From assembly GCA_018343915.1 (NCBI GenBank), contig JABRWF010000007.1:2108001-2172000 (forward strand): 64,000 nucleotides of DNA, in the 5' to 3' direction. The notes beneath the pieces are model-generated. The model had not been told where the DNA came from and did no database searches. It saw only the letters and a list, made by a program, of their open reading frames with translations. The position numbers were made by a program, and so were the translations under genes. Origin of the DNA: Agroathelia rolfsii. Its lineage: Eukaryota; Basidiomycota; Agaricomycetes; Amylocorticiales; Amylocorticiaceae. This document shows, in pieces, positions 1 through 13,000 of the stretch (position 1 is the stretch's first letter; each line of letters begins with the position of its first letter).

Positions 1-1442
1 GTCTACGCTGTCAAAATAGTGCCAATGCCCGCTGGTGGCCACCACGCCCGCTCCGGTGTACAATCGGAGAACCGTGCGGGCTCTCAGTGCGGCACTCCGA
101 CCTTGCACACCATAATACCGGCCTCAGTGTGCGCCCGATGCTATCATCTGAATAAGCATTACAGGCATCAATAAATGGAGCAGGTCGGGCATTATAAATA
201 TAATATTATACATCGTGGGATGGTGATTTTAATCTTACGAAAATCCGCGATCATACTTACGATACGCATTCGAATGATGGTGCTGGTGGTACGATCGACT
301 TTGATGGATACATATGCATGCGTGATACGGATGTGTACGCGGTTTCCTAGATTTCTTCTTTGTGCGTGGGTTTTTTTATATCTATTTACCGGAGGAGGGT
401 AGACATCAGCGTTGTTATTCAAGCTGTCATTGACGCTCCTTGGCATATTATGAAAATACACACACTTGCAAGGAAAGAATGTGTTAGCCGCAAGTTGTTC
501 TGTCGTCTCGTCTCATCCATTCATCTCTCTTAGTCCCCTCACCAAAATACAAGGGTAAAATAAATAAATAAATAAAATCTAATTACTAGTAGGTATGTGA
601 TTGCTGGCAGTAATACAGTCTGACCCGATCCCTGTAACCGGCATTTTATTCGACCAACAACTGTTGATAAGGCCTAAGGGCCAGTGGTGGGAGTGCGCAA
701 AATAAAATATGAATAATACAGTAGGTAGCTATTAAAATAATCAATTGACACAGTGCGGCAGTAACAGCCAAGTGAAACGCGCGAGAAAGAACATATGTAG
801 CTCTAGATTCCCATGGTTGGAGTCGATGTCGATGTCTAGTCTCTAATTTTGTCAAGAACGATCGTATGCAATATGTAAATATATATCCGTCATGAAACTG
901 AACGGAGACGGAGGCGGGGCCAAGCAAGCGGCGCCTTCCATCCCTTACTACCCGCCCAGACGTTCACTAGCAGACCACAACTCGTTTGCCCCCGATAAAC
1001 CGAGAATTCTAAAGAACATATGGAAAATGAAGAAGGAAAGAAAAAAAAGAAAAAAGAAAAAAGAAAAAAGAAAGAAAGATCGGCAGGACCTACTAGTACT
1101 ATCGACTGTCAGCGCCTGTCACTGGCACCGACCATACCGCCTCCGGCAATGACGGAGCGGCCTTGGCGTATAAAATTTACTAATTTCAGTATGTCCGGAT
1201 TGCGATGATGTGCAATGACTGTAACAATGATGACGACGCTTGATGTGTGTGTACATGGATGTAAAAGCACCGCTTCATGATGTAGGTGTATATCAAAACT
1301 TATAATGTATACAAACATGTATTTATCAACCATTGAAGCTACAGGTAGCTAACGCCGCCATGTATTTCCTCGCACACATTCAGTTGCGAGGCGAACAAGT
1401 ATGCATTGCGGAATACCAAGGGCAATAGACGAGACGAGCATG

Positions 1443-1471
<29 letters not shown>
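1443..1471. repeat. Poly-T tract, 29 nt
   Basis: Uninterrupted T run. A 30-nt A run lies about 380 bp downstream (1848-1877), so the two could pair as an inverted repeat. The flanks do not match each other. Confidence 0.9.
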
Positions 1472-1474
<3 letters not shown>

Positions 1475-1844
1475 CTTTGATAGCCTCGACGTATCAATTT
1501 TATTAGGGGGCAAGGCGACAACGGACGAGAGATTGGAAAAGAAAGGGGGAAATGAGACTCGGAAGGCGAAGAAGCGGGGACGGAAAAAAAAATAGAAGGA
1601 TCGGAAAATAGACAGTTCGGCGACTAGAGCCGAAGCAATGTAATTTGAAGAAGGCAGCCGAGCGTCGGTAGCTCGGTTCGTTTGATTCCCGCCGTCAGTC
1701 GCCAGTTACTACTGCGCGCCTACCGACTGTGTAATAGACTGGAATTGTTGATTCCTGTTATAGCAGCAACTGCAACCTGTAGGGATAGTATTGTGCTAAT
1801 AAGCTGCGGCGTCAGGGTTGACTGCTCCACCATACGCAGCTACT

Positions 1845-1847
<3 letters not shown>

Positions 1848-1877
<30 letters not shown>
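1848..1877. repeat. Poly-A tract, 30 nt
   Basis: Uninterrupted A run, followed about 40 bp later by a GGAGA tandem repeat (about 1916-1940). No target-site duplication or coding sequence is seen beside it, so a retroposon tail is not supported. Confidence 0.9.
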
Positions 1878-1881
<4 letters not shown>

Positions 1882-3540
1882 GGCTATACACATAAGTGGC
1901 TATCAATGCATTGTTGGAGAGGAGAGGAGAGGAGAGGAGGGGCGTTAGACAGCCAGCTATCTCGTCGTGAATGGCAGCAATTCTAACCTTGATTAAATTG
2001 GTATCCATTGTCCAGCCAGCTGTAGTAAGAGCATGATAATCATCATATATTTCTTGGCTCTCGTCGCTATCAAGGTTACATCACATTCAGATTGAGAGTG
2101 GGACATGAGACAATTCCCATTCTGTGACAACAACGATGTGAGCGTGAGGCGGCCAGCGGCAGGAGGCCAGTCAGGAGCTCAGCTGGCCAGTCTAAGAACT
2201 CTGCTTGAAGCGGCGAAAAGAGCCGGTTCGTTTGAGAGAGGGCAAGCATTCACACACACACACACACTAGAGCTCGGTCTTCATGACCGACTGGAGGGAC
2301 AGCCGTGTCGGTTCGGGTTGTAATTGATCGTGGTGATGGGTGGTATAATGATGTTAATGGTGATGATGATAAATAAACGCGAACGTGTAAACAACAAACA
2401 AGACGGCATTCAACGGCGTTAGGCATTTATTTATTCTTTTTGAGGCCAGACCACCGTGCTACACGCTTTTAGTGTGTGCATGCGTATTTGTAAATGCGGG
2501 CAAGCTCTTGCAGCATGGACCCCACTCAGATGCCAGGCCTAAGCAGTGTGTTTGTTGGAGCGGCGCTCGAGTAAAACGGTGAATGACGAACACACATCTC
2601 GACTTACGTTACTTACGCTTGTGTCGTCAGGATCAACACAAAGCGCCAGGAAAAAAAAGGGCAGGGAAAAAAGAAGGAGGAGAAAAGCATAAAGAACTGA
2701 TCGATCTCGTGATCGGCATTCCGGAGGGCAGGAGACTTGCCGAAAAAGGCAGGGTGGGAATCCTAACTCTACTCGGGTTGGCCAACAAAACCCCGATTGT
2801 TGGCAGATGGGACTTGTCGTGCCGCGCCGTTGAACACCGGTTTCATCGCGCGATTGGGCTGCTTGAGGAAGCGTCTGGTTTGACTATCTCGCTCGCTCGT
2901 GCCGTTCGTCTCACCCTCAGTTCTTGCGCTGCCAGAGCGGACGTTCGGCCGGGTTCTCGTTGTCAAGAATATATCTTATATCATATGTTCCCTCTTTCTC
3001 TTGGTCGTGAGACCGCAATGAGATAGACGGTATGGTGGGTGGAATCGAAGGCCGGGATTGACGCAGATGACGAATAGGACCCAAGGGAGAGTGCGTGAGA
3101 GAGGGGAAAGGGAGAGGATGAGCTTCTTTGAAGGATTATGTTAAAATGAAATACCGATAAGAAAACCGGAGACAAAGGATGCGGTGCAGGAGAACAAAGT
3201 AGTATGATGGCCTGTAGAAGATAGTGATGAATGATTTTCTGTACTATTCTTCTCTCTCATTCCTCATACTCAGGCCCCTCCTCAGCTGGGAGAGTGACTG
3301 GTGGGAATGATGGGACGGATATTATGAAACGCAGAGGGCAGGATCGGGAAATGGTGGCTACAAGGGGGGAGGATGGGATGCAGGGACCCCGGGCTGGGGT
3401 GACACGGGGTCGTTTAGCCGGCGACTTAAGAAGGCCGGGAAATGGTCCGGACTGGAGATCCAAGGGAGAGATAGCCGCGCGTGGCGATGAGTTGATTTCC
3501 CCCTTTGAGTTGCCCGAGCCGGACTGTAGTTACTCCAATA

Positions 3541-3699
3541 AATAATATTCCCTTGTCCCCCCCTCCCTTTCCTGCCCTTTCCTCGCAACTCGTATATATC
3601 CCCGCCCTTGAGTCGCCGACGTGTTGGATTACCTGTTGTCCCCTCCCCCTTCTCCATCTCTCTGTCTCTCTGTCTTTCTCTCTCTCCCCCCAATCGATA
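3541..3699 (+). promoter_or_regulatory. Probable core promoter and 5' UTR of the Zn2Cys6 gene
   Basis: A TATA-like stretch (cgtatatatcc, about 3590-3600) is followed by a long C/T-rich tract (about 3640-3690) that runs nearly to the ATG at 3700. CT-rich tracts near the transcription start are typical of filamentous fungal promoters. The assignment is by position and composition only. Confidence 0.4.
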
Positions 3700-6600
3700 A
3701 TGCAGATGGAACAACCACAAACATCCGCCCTCATGGAACCCGATCCCAAAACGTCAGTCTCCTTCCTCCCTCCCTCTCTCCCTCTCTCTTTTCTTCCCAG
3801 TCATGCTCATCCCCGTCCCCGTCCCCGTCCCCGTCCCCGTCTACAGCTCAAAGCCCCCCATCGTACGAGGCGCCAGGGCATGCACCGTCTGCCGTACTGC
3901 CAAGGTATGTCCCACATCCCAGTCATCCCTCTCCATCGTCCTTGTCCTTATCGCCGCCTTCCAGATGAAGTGTGTCGGCGCAGAAGACGGCCAGCCTTGC
4001 CAGCGCTGCAAAAGAGCAAATGTCGAGTACGTCCTCCGTCGCTTATTGTTATCCTATCAAGCTACCCTGGTTGACTATTGTCAATTTTCTTTCCTGCAGC
4101 TGCATTTTTGAAAAGCACCGTCGAGGGCGCAAGCCAGGCTCCAGGTAAATATTCGTCATACCTATTATTAAACCAATTATTCTTTTTATCTTTATTTTTA
4201 TATCATTGGCTCATCATCATATGCCCCAACACAGACTCTCTGAGGCCTCCAAAATGCTTCGCCGCCTCGAAAAGGGTCTTAACAATGCAAAAATAAAGGC
4301 TCAGCACGAGAACGATGCTCGCATGCACGATGGCACCGACTCATCCTTCACCTCTTCCCGAAATGAGGCGAGCTCGACGTACTTCCCGTCCAACCAGCTA
4401 CCACCCCTCAACATGAGCAACTACCATGGCTACCGTGACGGTCGTCCTGTCGATGAGGAAGAGGCCGATGGCAGCGATGGTAATGCCCCCGACATCTCCC
4501 CCGCCAACCTGATCCGCAAGGAGAACCAGCGCCATTCCTTCTTCCACACTATCCTCAACCACGAGCAGGACTCTGGAGCCAGTGCAAGCTCTGTTCAACA
4601 GCAACCCCTCACACAAGCGCACCGCCGCAACACCGACCCCGCGTCACCGTATCTCCGCCCCGCCCCCGTGCCATCTGGGCTCGAGGACCCCCTCACCTCC
4701 AAGCTCATCACGGAGGAAGAGGCACGCGATCTGTTCGACATGTTCTTCTTGCGTCTGAACCCATTCGTGAACCTGTTCGACCCGTCGCTGCACACAGTCG
4801 CCTATGTGCGCTCCAAGAGTCCGTTCTTGTTCACGTCCATGATCATGGCTGCCTGCAAATTCTTCAAACATGAACATTATAAAACATGTCAAAAGTTGGC
4901 GAACGAGCTGGCCATCCGTGCCTTCGCGGACATGACCAAATCAGTCGAAGTCGTACAGGCCTTTGCATGCCTTGTGTACTGGCGTGAGCCAGATGATCAG
5001 GTGCTTATCTCGTTCTCTTCTCGGCTAAACTCGATGGCCTGTCAGCCCTGCGTTTGATCTCGTGATACTGACCGGCGGTATTTTTTCACTTTCTTACAGC
5101 GTACATGGACATTCATCGGATATGCGTGTCGCATGGCAGTCGAACTCGGTTTGAACCGCTATATCCCCAAGTTGCCCGCACACGAAACCGAGTTCCAGCG
5201 TCGCGAGCGACGCAATAGGGAACGCACTTACCTCGTTCTCTTCGTCCACGACCGCGCTCTCGCCATGCAGACCGGACGTCATTGGATGCTGCCAGAGGTG
5301 AGGATTGCCAAGCGTGTGTGCCATCATTCAAAATGGGCACTAGAATTTTTAAGACGTCTGGGAACAATTTTTTTTGCTGACGTTTTGCCTAATTTGATAT
5401 AGGATGATATTGTACGCAATGCTTCCAACTGGCATGAAGCTGCCGGCCCTGCTCGCCCCGAGGACGTGATTCTCTGCGCCTTTGTTAATCTCCGCCGGAT
5501 CGCGGTAAGCCACTATTCATTTTTCTCTAGATTGCGTTGTCATGAGCAGCAAGACTGATCATATTATCTTCTTTTTGAATGTCAATTTATCTCCCAAAGG
5601 CCGAAACGCGAGACATGTTCACAGCGAAGCAGAGCGCTGGCCAGCCGAACGCTGACGTTGACTATGATGTCGTCTTGCGCTCGTGTAATGCTAAGCTGAC
5701 GGCCTGGACGGAGCAGTGGCGCTCCGAGATGGAGCGCGCAGGCGGAGACAGTTTCCACCTCGCGTTCATGAACTTTTTCAAACTCTACGACCGCCTGTTT
5801 CTCAACAGCTTCGGCATCCAGGGCTCGATGGTGGCCAATAGCCGTATGCCCCCCAGTGTGCAGGCGCTCTCGATATGCTATCAGAGTGCGATGGAGATTT
5901 TGTCGATTGTGAGCCAGGATTTTGTGCAGCTCAGTATGCTGGTGAGTGGACGATATCATCCGCTTGGTTTGGTTTGCATTTGCTGATGGGCTCGTCTGGT
6001 CTGCGACATTTTTTTTTTTCTATGCGGATGCTTTTTTACTACAATACAGCGCTACGCACAGGATTCCATCACGATCATGACTGCTTACTCCGCGGTGCTG
6101 CTGCTCAAGGTAATGCACCCTTCTGTTTGTTTATATATGTGTGTGTGTGGTGTGCCTCTTTCTCTCCCACCCACCTCCTCTCTGTCTCCTCGCACTTTCC
6201 CGATTCTGATCACATCAGAGCTCGGAGAAGAGGAAGAAGAGAGGAGGGAAAAAGGGAAGTGGGGAGCAAGTGCGCCGCCACTAGCCCATTCCTCCGCGGC
6301 GGCGGAAAAAAAGAGGAGAGACCAAGGCAGCTGACGATGCACTTTGTTTTGATTACACCCGTTCTAGCTCCTACGCAGCCCAAATACATTCTCGAGCCTC
6401 CAGGAGGGTGCGACAGAGAACATTTACGCCCTCATCTCGCGCACGGCAGATGCCTACCAGGAAGTGTCCATCATGTCGCCGGCGTCGACGTCCGCGGCGC
6501 ATCACTCGCGCTTCCTGCGCAATTTGATCGCCAAGGATAGGTACATTGCGCGCCAGAACGAGAAGGAGAGGATGGATGTCCTGGCCCAGCAGCAGGCGTC

Positions 6601-7198
6601 GTCATCGAGGGGGTACGTACAGCAACCGCCGGCGCATGAGATGTACCCCGGGCAGGGACCTTCATCGAATGGGTATAGCGGCTACTCGTCGTACTCTTCC
6701 GCGCAGGTGCAGCAGCAGCCCCAACCGCAGTATTACCCGCCCAACGGATCGCCTCGCTCTGCGTACCCTGATGCCTCGCGCTCGACGACCTATCAGGACT
6801 CGTCGGCACGCATGAACGCGTACCACGCAGAGGGCTCTGCGCGCGGCGGTGCGGGTGCATCCTCGGGTGCGTACTCGCCCTACGGTGCGCCGATGCCACC
6901 ACAGCACCAAACAGAGAGCGACGCTCACTACTGGAAGCACATGTTTGCGGAGATTGGGTACCCCGAGTCGAGCGAGGACTCACCGTCGCAGGCGCTGCCG
7001 AGTCTGCCGCCTCAGCACGCTCAGCCCCAGCAGCACCACCCGATGGGCGGGCACGTTATGTCGCCGCTGGAAGCACAGCCGCCAAGGTCGTACGTGCAGC
7101 CCGGACAGCAGCAGCAGAATGGGTACGGAGGGTACCACCATCAGCATGTGGAGCAGGGTGCGCCCAGGTCGATGGCGGCGTATGATCATCGGATGTGA
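3700..7198 (+). CDS. Zn2Cys6 fungal transcription factor
   Basis: Rebuilt as 10 exons: 3700-3752, 3847-3904, 3965-4026, 4100-4144, 4235-5000, 5100-5297, 5403-5504, 5600-5941, 6050-6109, 6368-7198. All phases agree and give 838 residues. The binuclear zinc cluster is near residues 27-60 and spans exons 2-4, with spacing CX2CX6CX8CX2CX6C (core ACTVCRTAK...QPCQRCKRA). A basic linker and a short helical segment (LSEASKMLRRLEKGL) follow. The middle holds a fungal_trans-type region with the usual DLFDMFFLRLNP block and the MAVELGLNRYIP segment. The C-terminal 200 residues are Q/P/S/Y-rich and probably disordered. It should be a nuclear DNA-binding regulator. Its target genes cannot be told from sequence, and I do not assign a named orthologue. 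Intron 1 carries a (CCCCGT)5 array; intron 9 is unusually long (258 nt). Confidence 0.9.
3811..3840 (+). repeat. (CCCCGT)5 tandem array inside intron 1
   Basis: Five hexamer units lie just before the chosen intron-1 acceptor (ctacag, ending 3846). If an earlier acceptor were used, the array would be exonic. Phase continuity into the zinc cluster supports the acceptor at 3846. Confidence 0.75.
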
Positions 7199-10034
7199 AT
7201 TGAGGGCAAGAAACGTGTATGATGGATGACGATGTGTTTTTATTTTATCTGTTTGTTATGCACATGCCCTCTCTTCTTTCCTTGATTCGGTCCGCTTGCC
7301 TCCCGACTTGTATGCCTCCTCTCCCGTCTTGCCATTCCTTGTCTTACTCTTCTTCATGCCGACGTCTCGCTGCTACCTCTTTCATCCCACCCCCTCTCTT
7401 CTCTTCGCTTCTCTCTGGGTGTTAGTTCTATACGGAAGTCGCCTGCCTCTTTGACTTAAAGAATGGTGTTCGCTGTTCGATCGCTCAATGTGTACATTAT
7501 TATCTTGTTCTTTCTCTCACGTTCACGGTTTCTTGTTTCTTTCACATTCAGTGTAAACCTCTACTCCATTCTTCACTCTTCTCTTATCTCGGACACTTAT
7601 TTCTTCGTTTTCTTTTTTCCAACCTGTCCCATAATATATATACGTACATACACACACCAAAAACGCGTACCTTACTAATTGTAACTGATGAATTTTCGTG
7701 CATGCATATGAAACTTTTTTTTTTTTTTCTTATACTCTGATCTTATGGATATGCTTATGCCAATGCTTGTTGATAGTGTGTGCGTGTAGCTGTGATCGGG
7801 ATTGGAAAACGTGCTTTGCCAATGCGTGAGTTGCGTGGATAGCTTTTTTACGGCCTTGTGAGAAGGTTGGTTAGAACTTGGCAGTGGGAGCCCCTATGGC
7901 TCTCAGGGAAAGAAACCCTGTTGCTTCTAAGTTAAGTTAGCAGTAGGAAGTAGCCTCCACTGCTATTTAGTTGAACTGGCTGAAAGAATAGGCCTGGCGC
8001 CCTCCTGCCATTGTGAATACTCAACAAAAGAGAGAGAGGGAAAGTGTCACACATGGTAAGTGGATATGATAAGATTTTTTAAAAAAAATAAAAATAAAAT
8101 AACCATACGGATGCCATAATGGCAAGTTTAAGTGGCAATAAGTATAGTAAAAGAAAGAACTCGATACCAATAATATCGACGACTCCAGTTTTAAACGCAT
8201 ATACTTGTTGCTTAGAATACTACTTTGTATTAGTATAGAATCGGAGTAATCTTCTCCACAGACACTTGACCACAGTACGCGCTACTAATAATATGGAACT
8301 AGTGGTGTACATTTATGTACTGTGGTATTTCAGTACAGCTTAAGGCGAATCCCGAGACCGGGGTCGGTGATGCCCATTAGCATTGACCCTCGATAAGTTG
8401 CCTTGAGGAAGGCATATATCGGGTATTGGCGTGATCATCACCATCACCACCATCATCTCACGGGTACTTTTTTTTTTTTTTTGTAGGTAGAAGCCCATAG
8501 AGCGATTTGACCACAACCATTGAAGTGATTGATAGTTAGCTATTACCCCCATAAACATCATGATAGTACGAGCTGGAAGTAAGCCATTCGATCAGTTGGA
8601 AGAGACAAGAAAGCTTTGAGAGTGTCGGTGCGTATCTAAAAACCCCAAGTTCTATTCTTTTTTAGAAAAAAAGAAAAAAAAAAAAGGTTTCGTTTTATTT
8701 ATACTTCTGTTATCCCATCTTTGGGGATGGCTTGTTTTTGTGAACTTGCCACAACTGTTTCGGTGCAAATCCCCAAATTGGTTGGCAGATAGCCCGAGAG
8801 ATTTTTATGTTATCAAGGAGGTGCGCGTGGGTACCTGTTTTTACGGCCCAGAATCCCGGTGTGCTCGGTCCGCTGAGCCCGTGCAGTCCGCATGTTACAT
8901 GTACTTGCAATGCAACTTACCAGACGGTACATTTATGGGCTGCGAGGCTCAGGCCATGATGTCAACTTTTGGAGGATTAAAATTCCGGGCCTAGGTACTG
9001 GTGCGATTTTATTATTGCACATGGTTGATCCGTGGTCGATTGCTAGCAGCACAATCATAAGTGGTATTTTACATCGATGATGATAAGGAATATTATTGGT
9101 TTTTTTCCTGGGTTTCGATGGGTATTAGTTTTTATGTGATTATCTAGGTTTTCTGGTCGGGCCAGGAACAGGAAAGAGACGTTAATTTGACTCGATCGAT
9201 AATAATGAGGAAAGGTCTAGTGTGGTTTGTAACCTGAAAGAAACTGTCGACAACCTGCACCAGCATCAGCATCATCAACGCCATCAGTTCCGATACACAA
9301 ACGTACACGCCCAACACATAAACCATATCCGCGTAAACTGAAGCCTGGCTTGTCTTCATTCTTCATCTTCTGGATTTTCGTGTATGATCAGGGCTCAGAA
9401 CAAGCGCCCGTGAAAGAAGGATTGCCACCTTTGGACCACCGTGACTGTTTGCTCCGTCCCCACACTTTGAAATCAATCTTCTTCGATCGTGATTTTTTGT
9501 TGACGTCTTACGCACACGCTTCGCTGGAGATTTCGCTTGTTACATTGCTACGTTATTCGACGTCAATTTTTTCTCTTTCGTACTGTAAGTTGTCTTTGCG
9601 TTCTTGTTGCTATTCTCCGTCATTCTTGAAATAAAAACATCGCTTGTTGGTGGCTAAAGTGCATATATTGGATTACAATCTCAACGGACGCATCCTTATA
9701 CGCCAAAAAGGGCGGCTCAAAAAGACGACAGGACAAAGTTGATCGCTTCTTGCTACAAAAGAACAGAAAGCACAGGAATCTACCTCTCCTGACGGGTACT
9801 TAACCAGACAATAGCCTGGACTGCTTCGACCATTCGCCCCACTCCCCCTTGTACTTCGTTGCCCATCTCATCCACCTCTGATAAGCCCAACAATCAAAAA
9901 GAAAGCCGGCATAACGCTTTTGGAACCGCAAAGAGATAACGCCTCTCCCCGCCTATAATTCAAATTCATATATCATCGTCATATCACCCTCAACTTCATT
10001 TATCCTCTCTATTAAACTCGTTCATTTACATTGG
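7199..10034. other. Intergenic, no gene supported
   Basis: About 2.8 kb between the transcription factor and the TSC2-like gene. The first part (7200-7700) is pyrimidine-rich 3' flank. Short open frames between 8340 and 9634 lack ATG starts, domains or joinable exons. A and T runs occur near 7713, 8077, 8467 and 8665. The last ~120 bp before 10035 has a TATA-like stretch (tcatatatc, about 9966) and C-rich sequence and is the likely TSC2 promoter and 5' UTR. Confidence 0.55.
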
Positions 10035-13000
10035 ATGCCTCCGTCTCAAGATGCAGACAATATCAGAGTACAACGGCCACGCGCGGGCACGACGACATTG
10101 TCTACGACAGCTTCACCCTTCACGTCCTTCTGGAAGCGCGCTGGGAGCAATAGCAGCAGCAATACGCAAGAACAACAGGACATGATCTCCCCTTCATCCT
10201 CATCGGTGTCAGTGACGACTGTTAATGCTGTATCATCGCCACTGCCCACGCCTTTGTCTCTTTCGCCCATGGAACTGATTGAGACGCTGAAACCTTCCAA
10301 TGTACCTTCGCTACAGCATGCGCGTGCGCTGGCGACGGTGCTTTCAGCCTCGCCATCGTCGCCTTCTTCATCGCCAGATGTGCCACCCTTGCCTTCTCTC
10401 GAAACGTTGATTGACGTGCTTCTCTCACTGTGTAATCCTCAGTCGCCCCCCGGCATACGGGTGGCGGGGTATGACATTCTCTCTGCTTATCTCGAGAACC
10501 CCCAGAAGCCGACACCACGCATGGCAGTAAAGATGTCCTGCCTATCTCTTTTCAAGGGCGACGATAAGCTCTTGTGGACCTCCGAGGTATGGGGGCCCCG
10601 CCTGAGGGCATTGCGAGCTCTGACGGATGGGGAGAACGGTACGCTGGCCCTGGAGGCAGATTTACTCCAGATCTTGCAGGCGTGGCTTCGGGGTGCATTC
10701 GAGCCGTTGTTGAGTCCCATCTACGACTGGCACGATAAAGCGCGCCTTGCGGAGTGCGAACAGGCCATTGATGGGTTCATGACTCTTCTGTGCTCGTTGT
10801 TGGAGAGGCAGAATATGATGGCGAGAGTCCGTGAGGGAGAGTTGGGCCAGCTGCTGCGATTCTTTTTGGATATGATAGGTAAAGCTCTGGATGTGCCAAT
10901 GCCCGAAGAGGCAGTTATCCAGGCCTCGCCGGAGCCCATGACGCCTGTCAAGCCACCCACACATCGACGCAACTTGTCTTCCTTGTCGCTCGGGGCGTCT
11001 GCTTCGCCCTCTCATAGTATCCCCCCGCCCATAATCCAGAAGCCTGCTGAGCCAAAACATCATCCTTCATTTGTCATTGTTCCTGCCTTTCTCAGATATC
11101 TCTCATTACGTATCAAACACCTGGAACCAAGCCATCTAGACGACATCCTCCCATCCCTCTTCCGCTCCCTTTCTTTCTTCTACTCTCCCCTTCCACGACT
11201 CACACTCAACACCCAAACGGATCCTTCAACACTCGGCACCGAAGGCAAGCTGACCACCATCCTCGACGCCCTTCTCGCGGGGCCATATACTTACACCTGC
11301 CAGCGCATCCTCAAAAAGCACCTGCTTCCCCCTCCTATCACGAGCGAAAACGGCACCGGTGTGGATATCACCGCCGCTATCCAAATCTCTACGGGCGCCC
11401 ATCGCACGCTCAGACATCTCATCCGACGTGGGCTCTTTACGCGCTTAGCACGCGCATACATCGCCCGTGAGAGCTCGACATCGTACGCGCCCTCAGGCCT
11501 ACCAATGCGCCTCGATCTGCCGCCGGACCTGCTCGAGCGCGCGTGGCCAAAGGACGAGACGCCGGGGATGACGATCAACACTGTCAAGCTTGGGCGCGTG
11601 CTTGCGCTCGCTGTCGGCGCCTGGATCGATCACGGCCTGGCGGCGTCGCCTGCTGAGATTGTGGGGCCCGGTCGGCGGCAGAAGTCGATTGTGGTGGGCA
11701 GGGAGAAGATTCTGGACGAGGCGGCCGGGACGGTGAGGGATATATTGGAGGAGCTGGATGGGAGGGATGGGAATGTGCCTGTAGACGATGATGAGGCGGC
11801 TGTGGTTGGTGAGGCGCTATATGCGCTGGCGAAGTATTTGCATCCTCTCAAGTGGGTATTTTTTTTTCCTATCGTATTTCGTTTCCATGTAACTTGTGTA
11901 TTCATATATGCTGTCATGACAGGAACCCGGATGGAAGCCCATGGCTTATCCCCTTTGCGCGTCCTACCGATGCGCCTTCGCCCTTCCTTCGCACATTGTC
12001 ATCTCTGCTGGTGAGAGAGCATACATTGTACATGCAGCCATTGCTGGCGACGACCTTGCTCTCTGTCGTGGACCATCTCTCGGATGCTCAGAGCGCCAGG
12101 CTGCCGGTCATTATGTTCGAGCAGCAAGAGCTCTCACCGACCTCATTCGACTGGCTCACGAACTGGACCAACATTTTCACGAATCGAGCCATGCTCGGTG
12201 GGTCTGCGCGCGTGCTGACGCGGACAACAGTGATGGAGGCGCTCTCGTCTGTGTTCAAGTCCGTCAAGGATATGCCGACCTACCGACGCCCGTTGGTCGA
12301 TCTCGTGTACGCCTTTTGTGAGCGGCGTGTGCATGAGGATGGGCCTGAACGCACTGGTGCCGACCCTGATATGCCCTGGTCGATACTGGGCGAGGAGATC
12401 GTACTCAAGGTCATCGAAGATCCGCCATTGGAGAATGCCAGCAGTAGTGACCAGGACGAACTGGACGCAGGTGCTAAAGCGTCGGTCGAGAATATCATCA
12501 ACCTGCTCGTTACTGCGGCAATGGGAAAAGAGGAGGATAACGTTAATAACGACGCGATATCGCTCACATCTCTGGACCAGCCAACTCATCCGCATTCGTC
12601 CACTATCAACTTAAGCCTAAACACATCCTCCCCCTCTCCGTTGCATTCGCCAGTGTTGTCTAGGATGCAGTCTGATCCGCCACGACCGGAAAGAGAGTCC
12701 GGCTTGATCTCCATCCTTTCATCCCTCGCTTCTGGTTCGTCCCGTCCGCAGTCCCAGCAGACATCAACGTACGAGGAGCCACAAGCGGACCCGATGGCGC
12801 CGCCTCTCGAGTCTATACCCTCTCACTCTCCTGACCAGCCTGGACGATCGACTTTTGCCGTCGCCGCGCTGATCTACGCCTTTTCTGGCATCGCGTTCAA
12901 CCCCGCTGCCGACTCTGAAAAGTCCGAGCTGGCCAAGCAGCTGTTCTGCCATCTTATCGACATCATGTCCGAGGCCGGTTCCACACGCGCGAGGCTGACA

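Larger units (their letters stand above)
1..3699. other. Intergenic, no gene supported
   Basis: No reading frame here looks like a conserved protein or joins into a phase-consistent exon chain. The stretch is rich in simple sequence: a 29-nt T run (about 1443-1471), a 30-nt A run (1848-1877), GGAGA repeats (about 1916-1940) and a short CA run (about 2261-2275). The 147-codon open frame at 2583-3026 has purine-rich, low-complexity content and no recognisable domain, so it is not called. The right end becomes pyrimidine-rich toward the transcription factor gene and probably contains its promoter. Confidence 0.6.

Noticed and set aside
2583..3026. 147-codon plus-strand frame
   Set aside because: Purine-rich and lysine-rich low-complexity beginning, no recognisable domain, and no exon that joins it.
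7860..7990. Possible small structured RNA (paired tggcagtgggag / ctccactgc and gggaaagaaaccc)
   Set aside because: Short hairpins only; no match to a known RNA class and no promoter-like signals.
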